Positions 6,687 through 14,094 of a stretch of 19,261 bases of DNA are shown here, piece by piece. The position numbers and the translations under genes were made by a program. Each line of letters opens with the position of its first letter. The stretch's first letter is position 1. Under the pieces are notes generated by a model. It saw nothing but the letters and a program-made list of their open reading frames with translations, did no database searches and had not been told where the DNA came from. Source of the stretch: JAICND01 sp040905905 (GTDB lineage Bacteria > Actinomycetota > Acidimicrobiia > Spongiisociales > ZC4RG35); assembly GCA_040905905.1 (NCBI GenBank), contig JBBDQN010000048.1, positions 1 through 19,261 of the forward strand, given 5' to 3'.

Positions 6687-8084
6687 TCAAGCGCTGGCTT
6701 CGACCTCCTCCCAGAGACGGTCGACATGTTCGGCGCTAGTCATGGTCTGTCCGATGGAAACCCTGATGAACAACACGTCGTCGATGACCGAAGGCGTGAC
6801 ATAACTGTGACCCGATTGGTTGATGGTGTCGGCGACGAACCTGGTCGCGTCGTTTCCGTCGACGTGGCGGAAGCACACCAACGAGAAGGGGACCGGCGCG
6901 ATCATCTCAAGGCGAGGATGGGCCTTTACCTTTTCGGCCAAGGAACGGGCTAGTGACACATGGTTGCGGATCACCGAGCGGAGCCCCTCGGCACCGTAGG
7001 AACGGAGCACCCACCACAGTTTCAAAGCTCGAAAGCGACGTCCCAGTGGGACATGCCAGTCGCGATAGTCGACCACCACCGCCCCATCGGCCGCCGAGCC
7101 ACGCAAGTAGGGCGGCAGGATGCTGAGGGTTTTCAACAACGGACGGCGATCGGCCACGAAGAAGACCGAGCAGTCGAAGTTGGTGAACAGCCACTTGTGT
7201 GGGTTGAACACGTAGCTATCCACCAGCTCCAAACCATCCTGATGGTGTCGGAACTCCGGACAGATCATGGAACTGCCGGCGAAGGCAGCGTCTACGTGAT
7301 GCCACATCCCCTCCCGGCGAGCGATCTCACCCACCATCCGGACCGGGTCGACGGCGGTAGTGCCGGTGGTGCCAATCGTCGAGCAGACCATGGTCGGTTT
7401 CAACCCAACGGCGAGGTCGGCCGCGATCGCCTTCTCCAACGCTGCGGGATGCAGCGCGAATAACTCGTCGGTCTCGATCAGTCGGATATGGCGGAATCCC
7501 GCCACCCTCGCCCCTTTCTCAACCGAGGAGTGGGCCTGGGCTGAGACGTAGACGACGAGATCATCGAGTGACGCGGTTGCCTGGGCGCGATATCGGGCCA
7601 CTACCAGGGCGGTGTGGGTGGCGTCTGATGCACTCATCTGGATCACCCCGCCGCCCGGTCCCGACATCCTCCAGGTCTGGGGGAGACCGAGGAGGTCGAC
7701 CAGCCAATCAAGGACCTTCATTTCCACCTCGGTTGCCACCGGGCTGGTTGCCCACATCATCCCCTGTTGTCCGAGGCTGGCCGTAACCATCTCGGCCAGA
7801 ACCGCGGGTGGAGATACGTTGCCCGGGAAATAGGCGAAAAAGCCCGGGTGTTGCCACCCGGTGAGGCCCGGTTTGACCACCCGCTCGAGGTCTGCCACCA
7901 AAGCAGAGAAGTCCTCAGGTTCTTCGGGTGCGTTGTCGGGGAGCAGGGCGAGGATGTCGCCTGGTTTCAGGTCGGGGACGATGGGCAACGAGCCGACCTG
8001 CTCCAGGTAGTCGGCCATCCAATCGGCCATCTCGTGAGCGTGGCGCCGGAACTCCTCCGCGGACATGTGAGTGGGCTCGGTCAT
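6687..8084 (-). CDS. PLP-dependent aromatic-L-amino-acid decarboxylase family protein
   Basis: A 465-residue group II decarboxylase, close to the family length of about 470-480. Key residues are visible: the PLP Schiff-base Lys297 in VFNPHKWLFTNFDCS, the pyridinium-binding Asp264 in HHVDAAFAGSS, and the ring-stacking His185 in SAQAHSSVEKG. TIGTTGTTAVDP, LPPYLRG and RDWHVPLGRRFRALKLWWVLRSYG are typical of DOPA/tryptophan/tyrosine decarboxylases. The substrate cannot be chosen from sequence; tryptophan, tyrosine, DOPA or phenylalanine are all possible, giving an amine and CO2. ATG 8084 gives the family N-terminus (MTEPTHMSAEEFRRHAHEMADWMADYLE); the longer frame to 8255 would read through the cobalamin riboswitch and is rejected. 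No Shine-Dalgarno is evident. It is transcribed away from the B12 uptake operon, with 29 bp between its start and the aptamer. Confidence 0.93.
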   Translation of the reverse strand: MTEPTHMSAEEFRRHAHEMADWMADYLEQVGSLPIVPDLKPGDILALLPDNAPEEPEDFSALVADLERVVKPGLTGWQHPGFFAYFPGNVSPPAVLAEMVTASLGQQGMMWATSPVATEVEMKVLDWLVDLLGLPQTWRMSGPGGGVIQMSASDATHTALVVARYRAQATASLDDLVVYVSAQAHSSVEKGARVAGFRHIRLIETDELFALHPAALEKAIAADLAVGLKPTMVCSTIGTTGTTAVDPVRMVGEIARREGMWHHVDAAFAGSSMICPEFRHHQDGLELVDSYVFNPHKWLFTNFDCSVFFVADRRPLLKTLSILPPYLRGSAADGAVVVDYRDWHVPLGRRFRALKLWWVLRSYGAEGLRSVIRNHVSLARSLAEKVKAHPRLEMIAPVPFSLVCFRHVDGNDATRFVADTINQSGHSYVTPSVIDDVLFIRVSIGQTMTSAEHVDRLWEEVEASA

Positions 8085-8113
8085 CGGCTCATAGTGGCAC
8101 GCGGTTGATGTCT

Positions 8114-8270
8114 CGCAGGCGTATAGTCGTGCACCTGGTTCAAGATGAACCAGGTGCTGCCACGACAGCGAAGTCCGGTGAGAGGCCGGCTCTGTCCCGC
8201 AACTGTCAAGCCCCAAAGGCGTATAACCGAGGCGGTTAATGCCCGAAGGGGACAAGCCAGGTCGCCTGCG
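8114..8270 (+). ncRNA. Cobalamin riboswitch aptamer
   Basis: The closing helix P1 pairs CGCAGGCG (8114-8121) with CGCCTGCG (8263-8270), 8 bp. A GTCGTG/CACGAC helix (8126-8131 with 8161-8166) leads into a perfect 12-bp hairpin, GCACCTGGTTCA (8131-8142) with TGAACCAGGTGC (8146-8157), the G at 8131 being shared between the two options. Next come the conserved core pieces, GAAGTCCGGTGAGAGGCCGG and CTGTCCCGCAACTGTCA, which match the cobalamin-family consensus. The 3' B12 box AGCCAGGTCGCCTGCG starts at 8255. The aptamer precedes a periplasmic-binding-protein ABC operon, a classic corrinoid-uptake arrangement. Ligand binding should lower expression of the importer. Whether the ligand is adenosylcobalamin or another form is not decided here. 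Confidence 0.93.
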
Positions 8271-8277
8271 TGGTGGT

Positions 8278-8356
8278 CACGAACGTACCTCGGATGAAGG
8301 AGGAGTTCGTGCGGACTGCCGCCGAGCAAGGACTTCATCCTCCGAACAGGAGGATG
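8278..8356 (+). promoter_or_regulatory. Riboswitch expression platform with switchable Shine-Dalgarno hairpin
   Basis: CATCCTCC (8336-8343) is perfectly complementary to GGAGGATG (8349-8356) across a 5-nt loop; this 8-bp hairpin would bury the AGGAGG ribosome site (8348-8353) of the lipoprotein gene. Just upstream, a hairpin with stems CACGAAC/GTTCGTG (8278-8284 with 8305-8311) and CCTC/GAGG (8288-8291 with 8300-8303) has an 8-nt loop GGATGAAG (8292-8299). That loop is perfectly complementary to CTTCATCC (8333-8340), which overlaps the 5' arm of the burying hairpin. The two pairings exclude each other, which predicts control at translation initiation. Confidence 0.7.
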
Positions 8357-8361
8357 TTTTG

Positions 8362-9330
8362 TTGAGCAATCGTTTCCGTCTGCTCCTGATCCTGTTGTTG
8401 GTCGCCGCCTGCAGCGGCGGCGCCACCACTACAACCACGGGTGTTGTCACCACGACCACCGCGGGAAACCCCACCACAACCGCGGCGCCCAACCCGGAGT
8501 TCCCGGTCACGGTGACAGCTGCCAACGGGGAGGTGACCATCACCTCCCAACCTGATGCCATCGTGTCGATGTCGGCCACGGCGACCGAGATGCTGTTCGC
8601 CATCGGAGCCGGCGACCAGGTAGTTGCCGTCGACAGCCTTTCCAACCATCCGCCGGAGGCGCCCGTCACCGATCTGGCGGCTTTTACCCCGAGCACCGAA
8701 GCGATCGCGTCTTATGCACCGGATTTGGTGGTGATCTCGTTCGACTCCAACGATCTTCTCGCCGGATTGACCGAGTTGGAGATCCCGACGTTGCTACTGC
8801 CGGCCGCCGTCACCCTCGACGATGTCTGGGCTCAGTTCGTGGCCCTGGGTGGGGCTTCCGGCAATGTCGACGAGGCGGCTGCTGCCGTGACCGCGATCCA
8901 GGCCGATCTGGATGAGGTTGTCGCCGGGGTCGACCTGGGATCGGAACCACTGAGCTACTACTACGAGCTGGACCCCACTTACTTCAGCGCCACCTCCTCC
9001 AGCTTCATCGGGTCGGTGATCGGGTTGCTCGGTCTCGTCAACATCGCCGATCCCGGCGACGCCGACGGAGCTGCGTTCGGTTTTCCACAATTGACGGCTG
9101 AGTTCATCATCGCCGCCGACCCGGACTTGATCCTCTTGGCAGACACGATTTGTTGCGGACAGAGTGCGGCGGCGGTCGCAGCTCGACCCGGTTGGGAGGC
9201 GATGCAGGCGGTGGTGAGGGGAGGAGTGGTCGAAATGAACGACGACATCGCTTCCCGCTGGGGTCCGCGCATCGTCGACCTTTTAGATCAGATTGCCGAT
9301 CGGGCGGTTGAACTCGATGCCGCGGCCTGA
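8362..9330 (+). CDS. btuF: Cobalamin/corrinoid ABC transporter substrate-binding lipoprotein (BtuF-like)
   Basis: A 322-residue secreted lipoprotein. TTG 8362 lies 8 nt after the strong AGGAGG site; the adjacent TTG 8359 (5 nt) is equally in frame. The start gives a short lipoprotein signal peptide, a basic SNRFR then LLLILLLVAAC with lipobox Cys17. A Thr-rich linker follows (about 20-45), then a periplasmic-binding fold of the iron-siderophore/B12 class: IVSMSATATEMLFAIGAGDQVVAVDS, YAPDLVVIS, and a C-terminal lobe with ADPDLILLAD and the tail helix. The riboswitch immediately upstream points to corrinoids instead of iron as cargo; this is inference from regulation. The stop overlaps the permease gene by 14 bp. 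An ATG at 8239 is in frame but sits inside the aptamer. Confidence 0.9.
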   Translation: MSNRFRLLLILLLVAACSGGATTTTTGVVTTTTAGNPTTTAAPNPEFPVTVTAANGEVTITSQPDAIVSMSATATEMLFAIGAGDQVVAVDSLSNHPPEAPVTDLAAFTPSTEAIASYAPDLVVISFDSNDLLAGLTELEIPTLLLPAAVTLDDVWAQFVALGGASGNVDEAAAAVTAIQADLDEVVAGVDLGSEPLSYYYELDPTYFSATSSSFIGSVIGLLGLVNIADPGDADGAAFGFPQLTAEFIIAADPDLILLADTICCGQSAAAVAARPGWEAMQAVVRGGVVEMNDDIASRWGPRIVDLLDQIADRAVELDAAA

Positions 9331-10366
9331 TCAACCGCTGACCCGTCAATTGATGCCGGCCCGGGTCTCGCCCTTTGGCTGGTTGGTGACGGCGACTTTT
9401 CTGGTGGTGGCCGCCCTGGCGGGTTTTCTCATCGGCCCGGCCGGGATCAACGTCGGAGCTGCTCTGAGGGGATTGGCCGACGCCCTTCCCGGCGTAAACC
9501 TGACCAGCGGGTTGACCGGTCAGGAGAGCGCCATTCTGTTCTCGATCAGGGCCCCGCGGGTCGTGTTGGGAGCTCTGGTCGGGGGCATGCTGGCCTTGTG
9601 CGGTGGCGCCTACCAAGGGGTGTTCCGGAACGTGATGGCCGACCCGTACTTGCTCGGGGCTGCCGCCGGAGCGGGGGTCGGTGCGACTGCAGCCATCGTC
9701 GCCACTGACGGCCGGGGTTGGGTTACCCCGGCCGCGTTCATCGGAGCGATCCTGGCCGTGTATCTGACCTACCTGGTGGGTCGGCGCGGACATGATCGAT
9801 CACCGGCGGCACTTCTGTTGGCCGGTATCGCAGTGACAGCCTTCCTGACCGCGGTGCAGACGTTCATCCTGCAGCGCAACTACGGCTCATTGCAGGAGGT
9901 CTACTCGTTCATCCTCGGCCAACTGGGCACCGGCGGCTGGGGCGAGGTTCGGTTGATGCTGCCATACGCCGCTGTCGCTGGCGCTGTCATCCTCGCCCAT
10001 CGCCGCGTGCTCGACGTCCTGGCGGTGGGAGACGAGGAGGCGGCCACGCTAGGAGTCGACCCGGGTCGCGTGCGACGTCGGTTAGTGGTAGCGGCCAGCC
10101 TCGGCACTGCCGCGGCTGTATCGGTAAGCGGCTTGATCGGCTTTGTAGGTGTGATCGTTCCGCATGTAATACGACTTGTCGCCGGTTCGTCGTACCGGGT
10201 GGTCGTGCCCCTCTCGATGGCAGGCGGTGGTGCCTTCATGATCGCTGCAGATTTGATCGGTCGCACGGTCCTATCGCCGGCCGAGTTGCCGATCGGTGTT
10301 GTCACCGCGTTCTTCGGTGCACCCTTTTTCCTGTTCGTCCTTCGCAACAGTCGGAGGGAGCTATGA
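9317..10366 (+). CDS. btuC: FecCD/BtuC-family ABC transporter permease
   Basis: A 349-residue polytopic membrane protein with about ten hydrophobic segments, the usual size and layout of BtuC/FecCD permeases. Family landmarks are FSIRAPRVVLGALVGGMLALCGGAYQGVFRNVMADPYLLGAAAGAGVGA near the first third, the cytoplasmic coupling region AVGDEEAATLGVDPGRVRRRLVVAASL, and GLIGFVGVIVPHVIRLVAGSSYRVVVPLSMAGGGAFMIAADLIGR near the end. It would carry the corrinoid released by the lipoprotein across the membrane as a dimer. ATG 9317 overlaps the lipoprotein gene by 14 bp; no good Shine-Dalgarno is seen, so it probably relies on coupling. An ATG at 9353 is a possible shorter start. It ends in an ATGA overlap with the ATPase gene. 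Confidence 0.93.
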   Translation: MPRPDQPLTRQLMPARVSPFGWLVTATFLVVAALAGFLIGPAGINVGAALRGLADALPGVNLTSGLTGQESAILFSIRAPRVVLGALVGGMLALCGGAYQGVFRNVMADPYLLGAAAGAGVGATAAIVATDGRGWVTPAAFIGAILAVYLTYLVGRRGHDRSPAALLLAGIAVTAFLTAVQTFILQRNYGSLQEVYSFILGQLGTGGWGEVRLMLPYAAVAGAVILAHRRVLDVLAVGDEEAATLGVDPGRVRRRLVVAASLGTAAAVSVSGLIGFVGVIVPHVIRLVAGSSYRVVVPLSMAGGGAFMIAADLIGRTVLSPAELPIGVVTAFFGAPFFLFVLRNSRREL

Positions 10367-11166
10367 CCGTTGAGCTGCGCGGCGTCGGTGTCAGCATCGA
10401 TGGAGCCAGGCTGCTCGACCGGATCGATCTCCGGGTGGATCAGGGTGAGTGGGTGGGGCTGATCGGCCCCAACGGCGCCGGCAAGAGCACCCTGCTCAAA
10501 GTTGTGGTTGGAGCCGTCGCTACGGACGACGGGAGGGTTGCCCTCGACGGCCGTCCGGTAGAGCAAATGGACCGCCGCGACCGCGCCCGGATGGTGGCGA
10601 TGGTGCCGCAGCGTCCGATGATCCCGGTAGAAATGATGGTCTTCGACTACGTACTGCTGGGGCGGACCCCTCACCTGGGTCCGCTGGCGGTGGAGAGCCA
10701 ACGTGACCTGGCGGTGGTAGACGAGTGTCTTGCCCGTCTCGACATCGAAGGTTTTGCTCGGCGCCGGTTGGGAACACTATCCGGGGGCGAACTGCAACGG
10801 GCGGTCCTGGCCCGGGCTCTTGCCCAACAGGCACCAGTGCTGCTCCTGGACGAACCCACTGCAGCTCTTGATCTGGGTCATCACCAACAGGTGCTCGAGT
10901 TAGTCGAAGAGATGAGACGGCGCGACGGCCTCACCGTGCTCACAGCCCTCCACGACCTCACCGCCGCCGCTCAATTTTGCGACCGCCTTGTCTTGCTGTC
11001 GCGTGGTGTGATTGCGGCTGAGGGCACGCCCGAACTGGTCATCAACGAGGAGTTGATCAGTCTCTTCTTTGGTGCCCGGGTGCAGGTATTGAACGGACCC
11101 GACGGGGCCCCAGTGGTGATCCCGAGGAGATTGAGAGATTTGGAGATTGAGCGACTGAGAGACTGA
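10363..11166 (+). CDS. btuD: ABC transporter ATP-binding protein (BtuD/FecE family)
   Basis: A 267-residue ATPase of the B12/siderophore importer class. Walker A is GPNGAGKST (35-43), the Q-loop Gln83 is in MVPQRP, the signature LSGGE is at 139-143, Walker B VLLLDEP at 159-165, the D-loop AALD at 167-170, and the H-loop His197 in TALHDLT. It powers the permease encoded just upstream and shares the ATGA overlap with it. Compared with a typical core ending near ARV, the protein has a tail whose last residues (RLRDLEIERLRD) are encoded by an 8-bp tandem repeat array, so the C-terminus is probably dispensable and repeat-derived. The operon appears complete: binding protein, permease and ATPase. 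Confidence 0.94.
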   Translation: MTVELRGVGVSIDGARLLDRIDLRVDQGEWVGLIGPNGAGKSTLLKVVVGAVATDDGRVALDGRPVEQMDRRDRARMVAMVPQRPMIPVEMMVFDYVLLGRTPHLGPLAVESQRDLAVVDECLARLDIEGFARRRLGTLSGGELQRAVLARALAQQAPVLLLDEPTAALDLGHHQQVLELVEEMRRRDGLTVLTALHDLTAAAQFCDRLVLLSRGVIAAEGTPELVINEELISLFFGARVQVLNGPDGAPVVIPRRLRDLEIERLRD

Positions 11167-11190
11167 GAGACTCAGAGACTCAGAGACTCT
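11127..11190 (+). repeat. Eight tandem 8-bp repeats (GAGAYTGA-type)
   Basis: Reading in steps of eight from 11127 gives GAGATTGA, GAGATTTG, GAGATTGA, GCGACTGA, GAGACTGA, GAGACTCA, GAGACTCA and GAGACTCT. The array spans the last 13 codons of the ATPase gene and 24 bp beyond its stop (11164-11166). The last unit is followed by TAGTCTCT, which could pair back (AGAGACT/AGTCTCT around a 3-nt loop). Confidence 0.9.
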
Positions 11191-11196
11191 TAGTCT
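11191..11196 (+). promoter_or_regulatory. Candidate -10 (TAGTCT) for leaderless acyl-CoA dehydrogenase transcript
   Basis: TAGTCT lies 7 nt before the ATG at 11204, and there is no Shine-Dalgarno in between. The position immediately follows the octamer array, so the array occupies the whole upstream promoter region. Confidence 0.4.
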
Positions 11197-11203
11197 CTTC
11201 CGA

Positions 11204-12298
11204 ATGGACTTCAACCTCCCGACTGCAGATGACCCCCGCAGGTTGGCGGTGAGGGAGTGGTTGTCAGCTCACCCTGCCCCCACCCCGGTCGACCTCGCCG
11301 GGGCCGGTTACGTCGCTCCCGGGTGGCCGCCTCCCTGGGGCCTCGGGGCCGATCCCGAGCATCAGCTGATCATCAACCAGGAGCTCGAAGCAGTTGGCGT
11401 CGATCCGGAGGGACACAATCCGATCGGGATCGGATGGGCCGGGCCCACCATCCTGGCAGCAGGCAGCTCCACCCAAAAGGAGCGTTTCCTGGGACCGTTG
11501 TTAAGGGGGGAGGAGTTCTGGTCGCAACTCTTCTCGGAACCTGGCGCGGGGTCGGATCTCGCTGGACTAAAGACAAGAGCCGTTCGAGATGGCGACACCT
11601 ACGTCGTCAACGGTCAGAAGGTGTGGAACACCTGGGCCGAGCGGGCCGACTTTGGAATCCTGCTCGCGCGCACCGACCCCGATGCAGCCCGACACCGTGG
11701 CATCTCCTATTTTCTATGCCCGATGCGTCAACCAGGAATCGAAGTCCGGCCCATCCGCGAAATGACAGGTCGGGCCCATTTCACCGAAGTGTTCTTCACC
11801 GATGCCCGCATCCCTGCCGAAAATCTGCTTGGGAGTGAAAACGATGGTTGGCGCCTGGCCAAGCTGACCCTCGGCAATGAGCGGGTCTCGCTCTCCTCGG
11901 GTGGCGTCTTGTGGGGGATGGGGCCGACCACCGCTGAGGCCCTCGCCACGGCGGGGCCAACAGTCGACCGATGTGCCCGCGACGCCGCGGTCCACCTCTA
12001 TATCAAGTCCGAGATCCTCCAGCTGCTCGGCTACCGGATCCTCACGGATCTGATGCAGGGTCGTCTCCCAGGTCCGGAAGTTGCTGTCAAGAAACTGCTC
12101 GCAGACCGTCACGGCCAGGCCTTGATGGAGTGGGTGCGAAACGAGTCGGGGTCAGCCGGTCTCTTGATCGATGGCGACGAGTCGTGGGGTTATCTGTTTG
12201 CCCGCGCTCTCACGATCGGCGGCGGCACCACTGAAGTTCTCAAGAACATCATTGGCGAACACCTCCTCGGACTTCCCAAGGACGCCCCCGCTTTCTAA
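11204..12298 (+). CDS. Acyl-CoA dehydrogenase (FadE-like)
   Basis: A 364-residue soluble flavoenzyme, slightly shorter than the usual 380-400, with an abbreviated N-terminal helical domain. The middle beta-domain has FSEPGAGSDLAGLKTRAVRDGDTYVVNGQKVWNTWAERAD, the FAD/acyl-CoA binding signature. The C-terminal helical domain ends in LTIGGGTTEVLKNIIGEHLLGLPKD, the usual FAD-binding motif of mycobacterial-type FadE proteins. It should oxidise an acyl-CoA to an enoyl-CoA, passing electrons to ETF; the acyl group is unknown. The start is ATG 11204, probably leaderless. It converges on the TetR gene with a 4-bp overlap of stop codons. The APH-like kinase 2.7 kb away could be a functional partner, but this is inference. 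Confidence 0.92.
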   Translation: MDFNLPTADDPRRLAVREWLSAHPAPTPVDLAGAGYVAPGWPPPWGLGADPEHQLIINQELEAVGVDPEGHNPIGIGWAGPTILAAGSSTQKERFLGPLLRGEEFWSQLFSEPGAGSDLAGLKTRAVRDGDTYVVNGQKVWNTWAERADFGILLARTDPDAARHRGISYFLCPMRQPGIEVRPIREMTGRAHFTEVFFTDARIPAENLLGSENDGWRLAKLTLGNERVSLSSGGVLWGMGPTTAEALATAGPTVDRCARDAAVHLYIKSEILQLLGYRILTDLMQGRLPGPEVAVKKLLADRHGQALMEWVRNESGSAGLLIDGDESWGYLFARALTIGGGTTEVLKNIIGEHLLGLPKDAPAF

Positions 12299-12900
12299 TC
12301 GAGGTCAGGAGGAGGGGCCAAAAGGCGAAAGACCGCACCGGCGATTTCGTCGACTATCGGTCCGGCCCCCGGTTGCAGCACGAGTGGGTTTTGCAGACCT
12401 TGTAACAAGACCAGCATTGCCTTGGCGAGAACATCGTCCTCTCCGCTTCGAAGCTTGCCGGCGGTGCCACCCAGCCTGATGAACTTATGGATCGTCGACT
12501 GCGCCTCTTCCTGGCGTTTGCGATAGATATGGCGGACCTCCTGGGAGTCGGCCAAGCGCGCCACAGCCAGCCTCACCAGACGGGCGTCGTGTGTGAACCG
12601 TCGTACTACCGATCGCACCAGCGCCCGAGCCGTGTTCTCCCAACCGTTTTCGAGCAGGCGTTCCACCGACAGGATCGAGGATGTCGACTGGTTGATGTCA
12701 TCGAGAGCCGCATCGAACGCCGCGGCCAGCAAGAGATCCTTGGAACCGAAGTACGAGTAGAGCGTGGCGGAAGAAACCCCGGCTGCCTCCGCCACTTGCT
12801 CGGGGGCAACGGTCCCGGTTCTTCTCACGACTTCCCGGGTGGCAGAGATCAGACCGGAATGAGTCGCCCGGGTTTTGCGGGTGCTGGGGGCGATGGGCAT
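12295..12900 (-). CDS. TetR/AcrR-family transcriptional regulator
   Basis: A 201-residue one-component regulator. The N-terminal helix-turn-helix is at about 31-50 (VAPEQVAEAAGVSSATLYSYFGSKDLLL), the classic TetR 'tlY.yF.sKe.L' signature. The rest is a variable ligand-binding helical domain. ATG 12900 gives the typical start; a TAACCT hexamer lies 6 nt upstream with no Shine-Dalgarno. The gene is divergent from the flavin monooxygenase gene (62-bp gap) and is most likely its repressor, as is usual for divergent TetR genes. Its 3' end overlaps that of the acyl-CoA dehydrogenase by 4 bp. The ligand is unknown. Confidence 0.93.
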   Translation of the reverse strand: MPIAPSTRKTRATHSGLISATREVVRRTGTVAPEQVAEAAGVSSATLYSYFGSKDLLLAAAFDAALDDINQSTSSILSVERLLENGWENTARALVRSVVRRFTHDARLVRLAVARLADSQEVRHIYRKRQEEAQSTIHKFIRLGGTAGKLRSGEDDVLAKAMLVLLQGLQNPLVLQPGAGPIVDEIAGAVFRLLAPPPDLD

Positions 12901-12962
12901 CGGGTCAGGTTAATCCTGGCAGACTTGGAGGCGTCGTCTGATTCTAGTGATAGTATCTGGAC
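12901..12962. promoter_or_regulatory. Divergent promoter region with candidate TetR operator
   Basis: For the minus strand gene, TAACCT (12912-12907) lies 6 nt from its ATG. For the plus strand gene, TAGTAT (12951-12956) lies 6 nt from its GTG. Between them CAGAC and GTCTG (12920-12924 and 12936-12940) form an interrupted palindrome of 21 bp, which could be the operator. Both transcripts would be leaderless. Confidence 0.45.
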
Positions 12963-14075
12963 GTGTCTTCAGCAACAGCCAACCTGATGTCGACGGCTGC
13001 ATCGTTGGCGATGTTGGCTTCCGAGACCGCCGTGGAGGCTGAGAAGAACCGCCGGCTGGACAGCCGTTTCACGTCGTTGCTGAGAACGACCGGAATCGGT
13101 TCGATGGCGATCCCCACCCAGATCGGTGGCTCCGAGCCGGATGTGATCTCGATGCTCGAGGTGGTTAGCCAGATCGCCGGGAGTGACGGATCGGCTGGTT
13201 GGGTCACGATGATCTATGTGACCTCGTCGGTGGCAGCCCACTACTTGACTCCGGAGGCGCTCGCTGAAGTCTACGGTCCGGGAACCGGCGTACTGGTAGC
13301 CGGCGTGCTGGCGCCACGCGGCACCTACCAACGAACGCCGGGCGGAGGGGTCCTGACGGGCCGCTGGCCGTTTGCGTCTGGCTCATTGGACGCCGATTGG
13401 ATCAGTCTGGGAGCTCTCGACGAAAAAGGCCGCCTGCGCAGCCTGATTCTTCCGATGAGTGACGTCGAGATCATCGACACCTGGGATGTGATCGGCCTCC
13501 GCGCTAGTGCCAGCCACGACGTCACGGTTCGAGACCACTTCGTCCCCGCCCACCGGGCCTTCGATCTCACCGGGCCCCCGATGACCACCGAAGCGCCGGC
13601 AAGATTCCCGATTTTTGGCCTGCTGGCGGCCGGGATCGGAGCAGTCTGCCTTGGCATCGCTCGCAGCGCCATCGATCAGTTGGCCGAGCTGGCAGGAGCC
13701 AAGACTCCGACAGGTTCCAAACGACGTTTGGCCGATCGGGGCGCGGTGCAGGAGGCGGTAGCGCGCGCTGAGTCCCTGGTTGCCTCGGCGACGTTGTACC
13801 TGCACAAGACGGCGGCCGGGCCATCTTTCCCGGCGACACTCGAGGATCGAGCCCGGCTGCGTGCGGCAGCTACCCACGCCGTCGATTGCAGCCGCCAGGC
13901 GATAGACCTGATGTACGGGCTTGGTGGCGGCTCGGCGGTCTATGCCACCTCGCCTTTGCAACGGCACATGCGCGACATCCACACAGCCACCCAACACATG
14001 ATGGTTGCCCAGCCCACCTGGGAGCTGGCGGGCCGGGTGCTGCTCGGCATGGATACCGACGCCAACCAGCTCTGA
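12963..14075 (+). CDS. Flavin-dependent monooxygenase of the acyl-CoA dehydrogenase fold (HpaH/DszC/HsaA-like)
   Basis: A 370-residue protein with the acyl-CoA dehydrogenase fold but the sequence style of two-component flavin monooxygenases (acyl-CoA_dh_2 C-terminal type). Landmarks are the N-terminal IPTQIGGSEPDVISMLEVVSQIAGSDGSAGWVTMI, the middle domain with GGVLTGRWPFASGSLDADWISLGA and VIGLRASASHDVTVRDHFVP, and a C-terminal helical domain ending LMYGLGGGSAVYATSPLQRHMRDIHTATQHMM. Such enzymes hydroxylate aromatic or other small substrates with reduced FMN or FAD from a separate reductase; none is encoded nearby. GTG 12963 follows a -10-like TAGTAT by 6 nt, so it is probably leaderless. It is divergent from the TetR gene and followed after 19 bp by an LLM oxidoreductase, with which it likely forms an operon. 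Confidence 0.85.
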   Translation: MSSATANLMSTAASLAMLASETAVEAEKNRRLDSRFTSLLRTTGIGSMAIPTQIGGSEPDVISMLEVVSQIAGSDGSAGWVTMIYVTSSVAAHYLTPEALAEVYGPGTGVLVAGVLAPRGTYQRTPGGGVLTGRWPFASGSLDADWISLGALDEKGRLRSLILPMSDVEIIDTWDVIGLRASASHDVTVRDHFVPAHRAFDLTGPPMTTEAPARFPIFGLLAAGIGAVCLGIARSAIDQLAELAGAKTPTGSKRRLADRGAVQEAVARAESLVASATLYLHKTAAGPSFPATLEDRARLRAAATHAVDCSRQAIDLMYGLGGGSAVYATSPLQRHMRDIHTATQHMMVAQPTWELAGRVLLGMDTDANQL

Positions 14076-14094
14076 GCGTGCTTTGATCGGCCGT

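Noticed and set aside
8085..8255. N-terminal extension of the decarboxylase
   Set aside because: It would be encoded by the antisense of the riboswitch; the family N-terminus begins at ATG 8084.
8239..8361. Upstream in-frame ATG extending the BtuF-like protein
   Set aside because: It lies inside the cobalamin aptamer and would bury the lipoprotein signal peptide; the AGGAGG site points to TTG 8362 or 8359.
11065..11076. TTCTTTGGTGCC resembling the dispersed-repeat decamer
   Set aside because: A single mismatched site inside the ATPase coding sequence (residues LFFGAR), with no partner sites around it.
11127..11198. Octamer array as a CRISPR or intrinsic terminator
   Set aside because: Units are only 8 bp without spacers, and the terminal AGAGACT/AGTCTCT hairpin is short with no U-tract.
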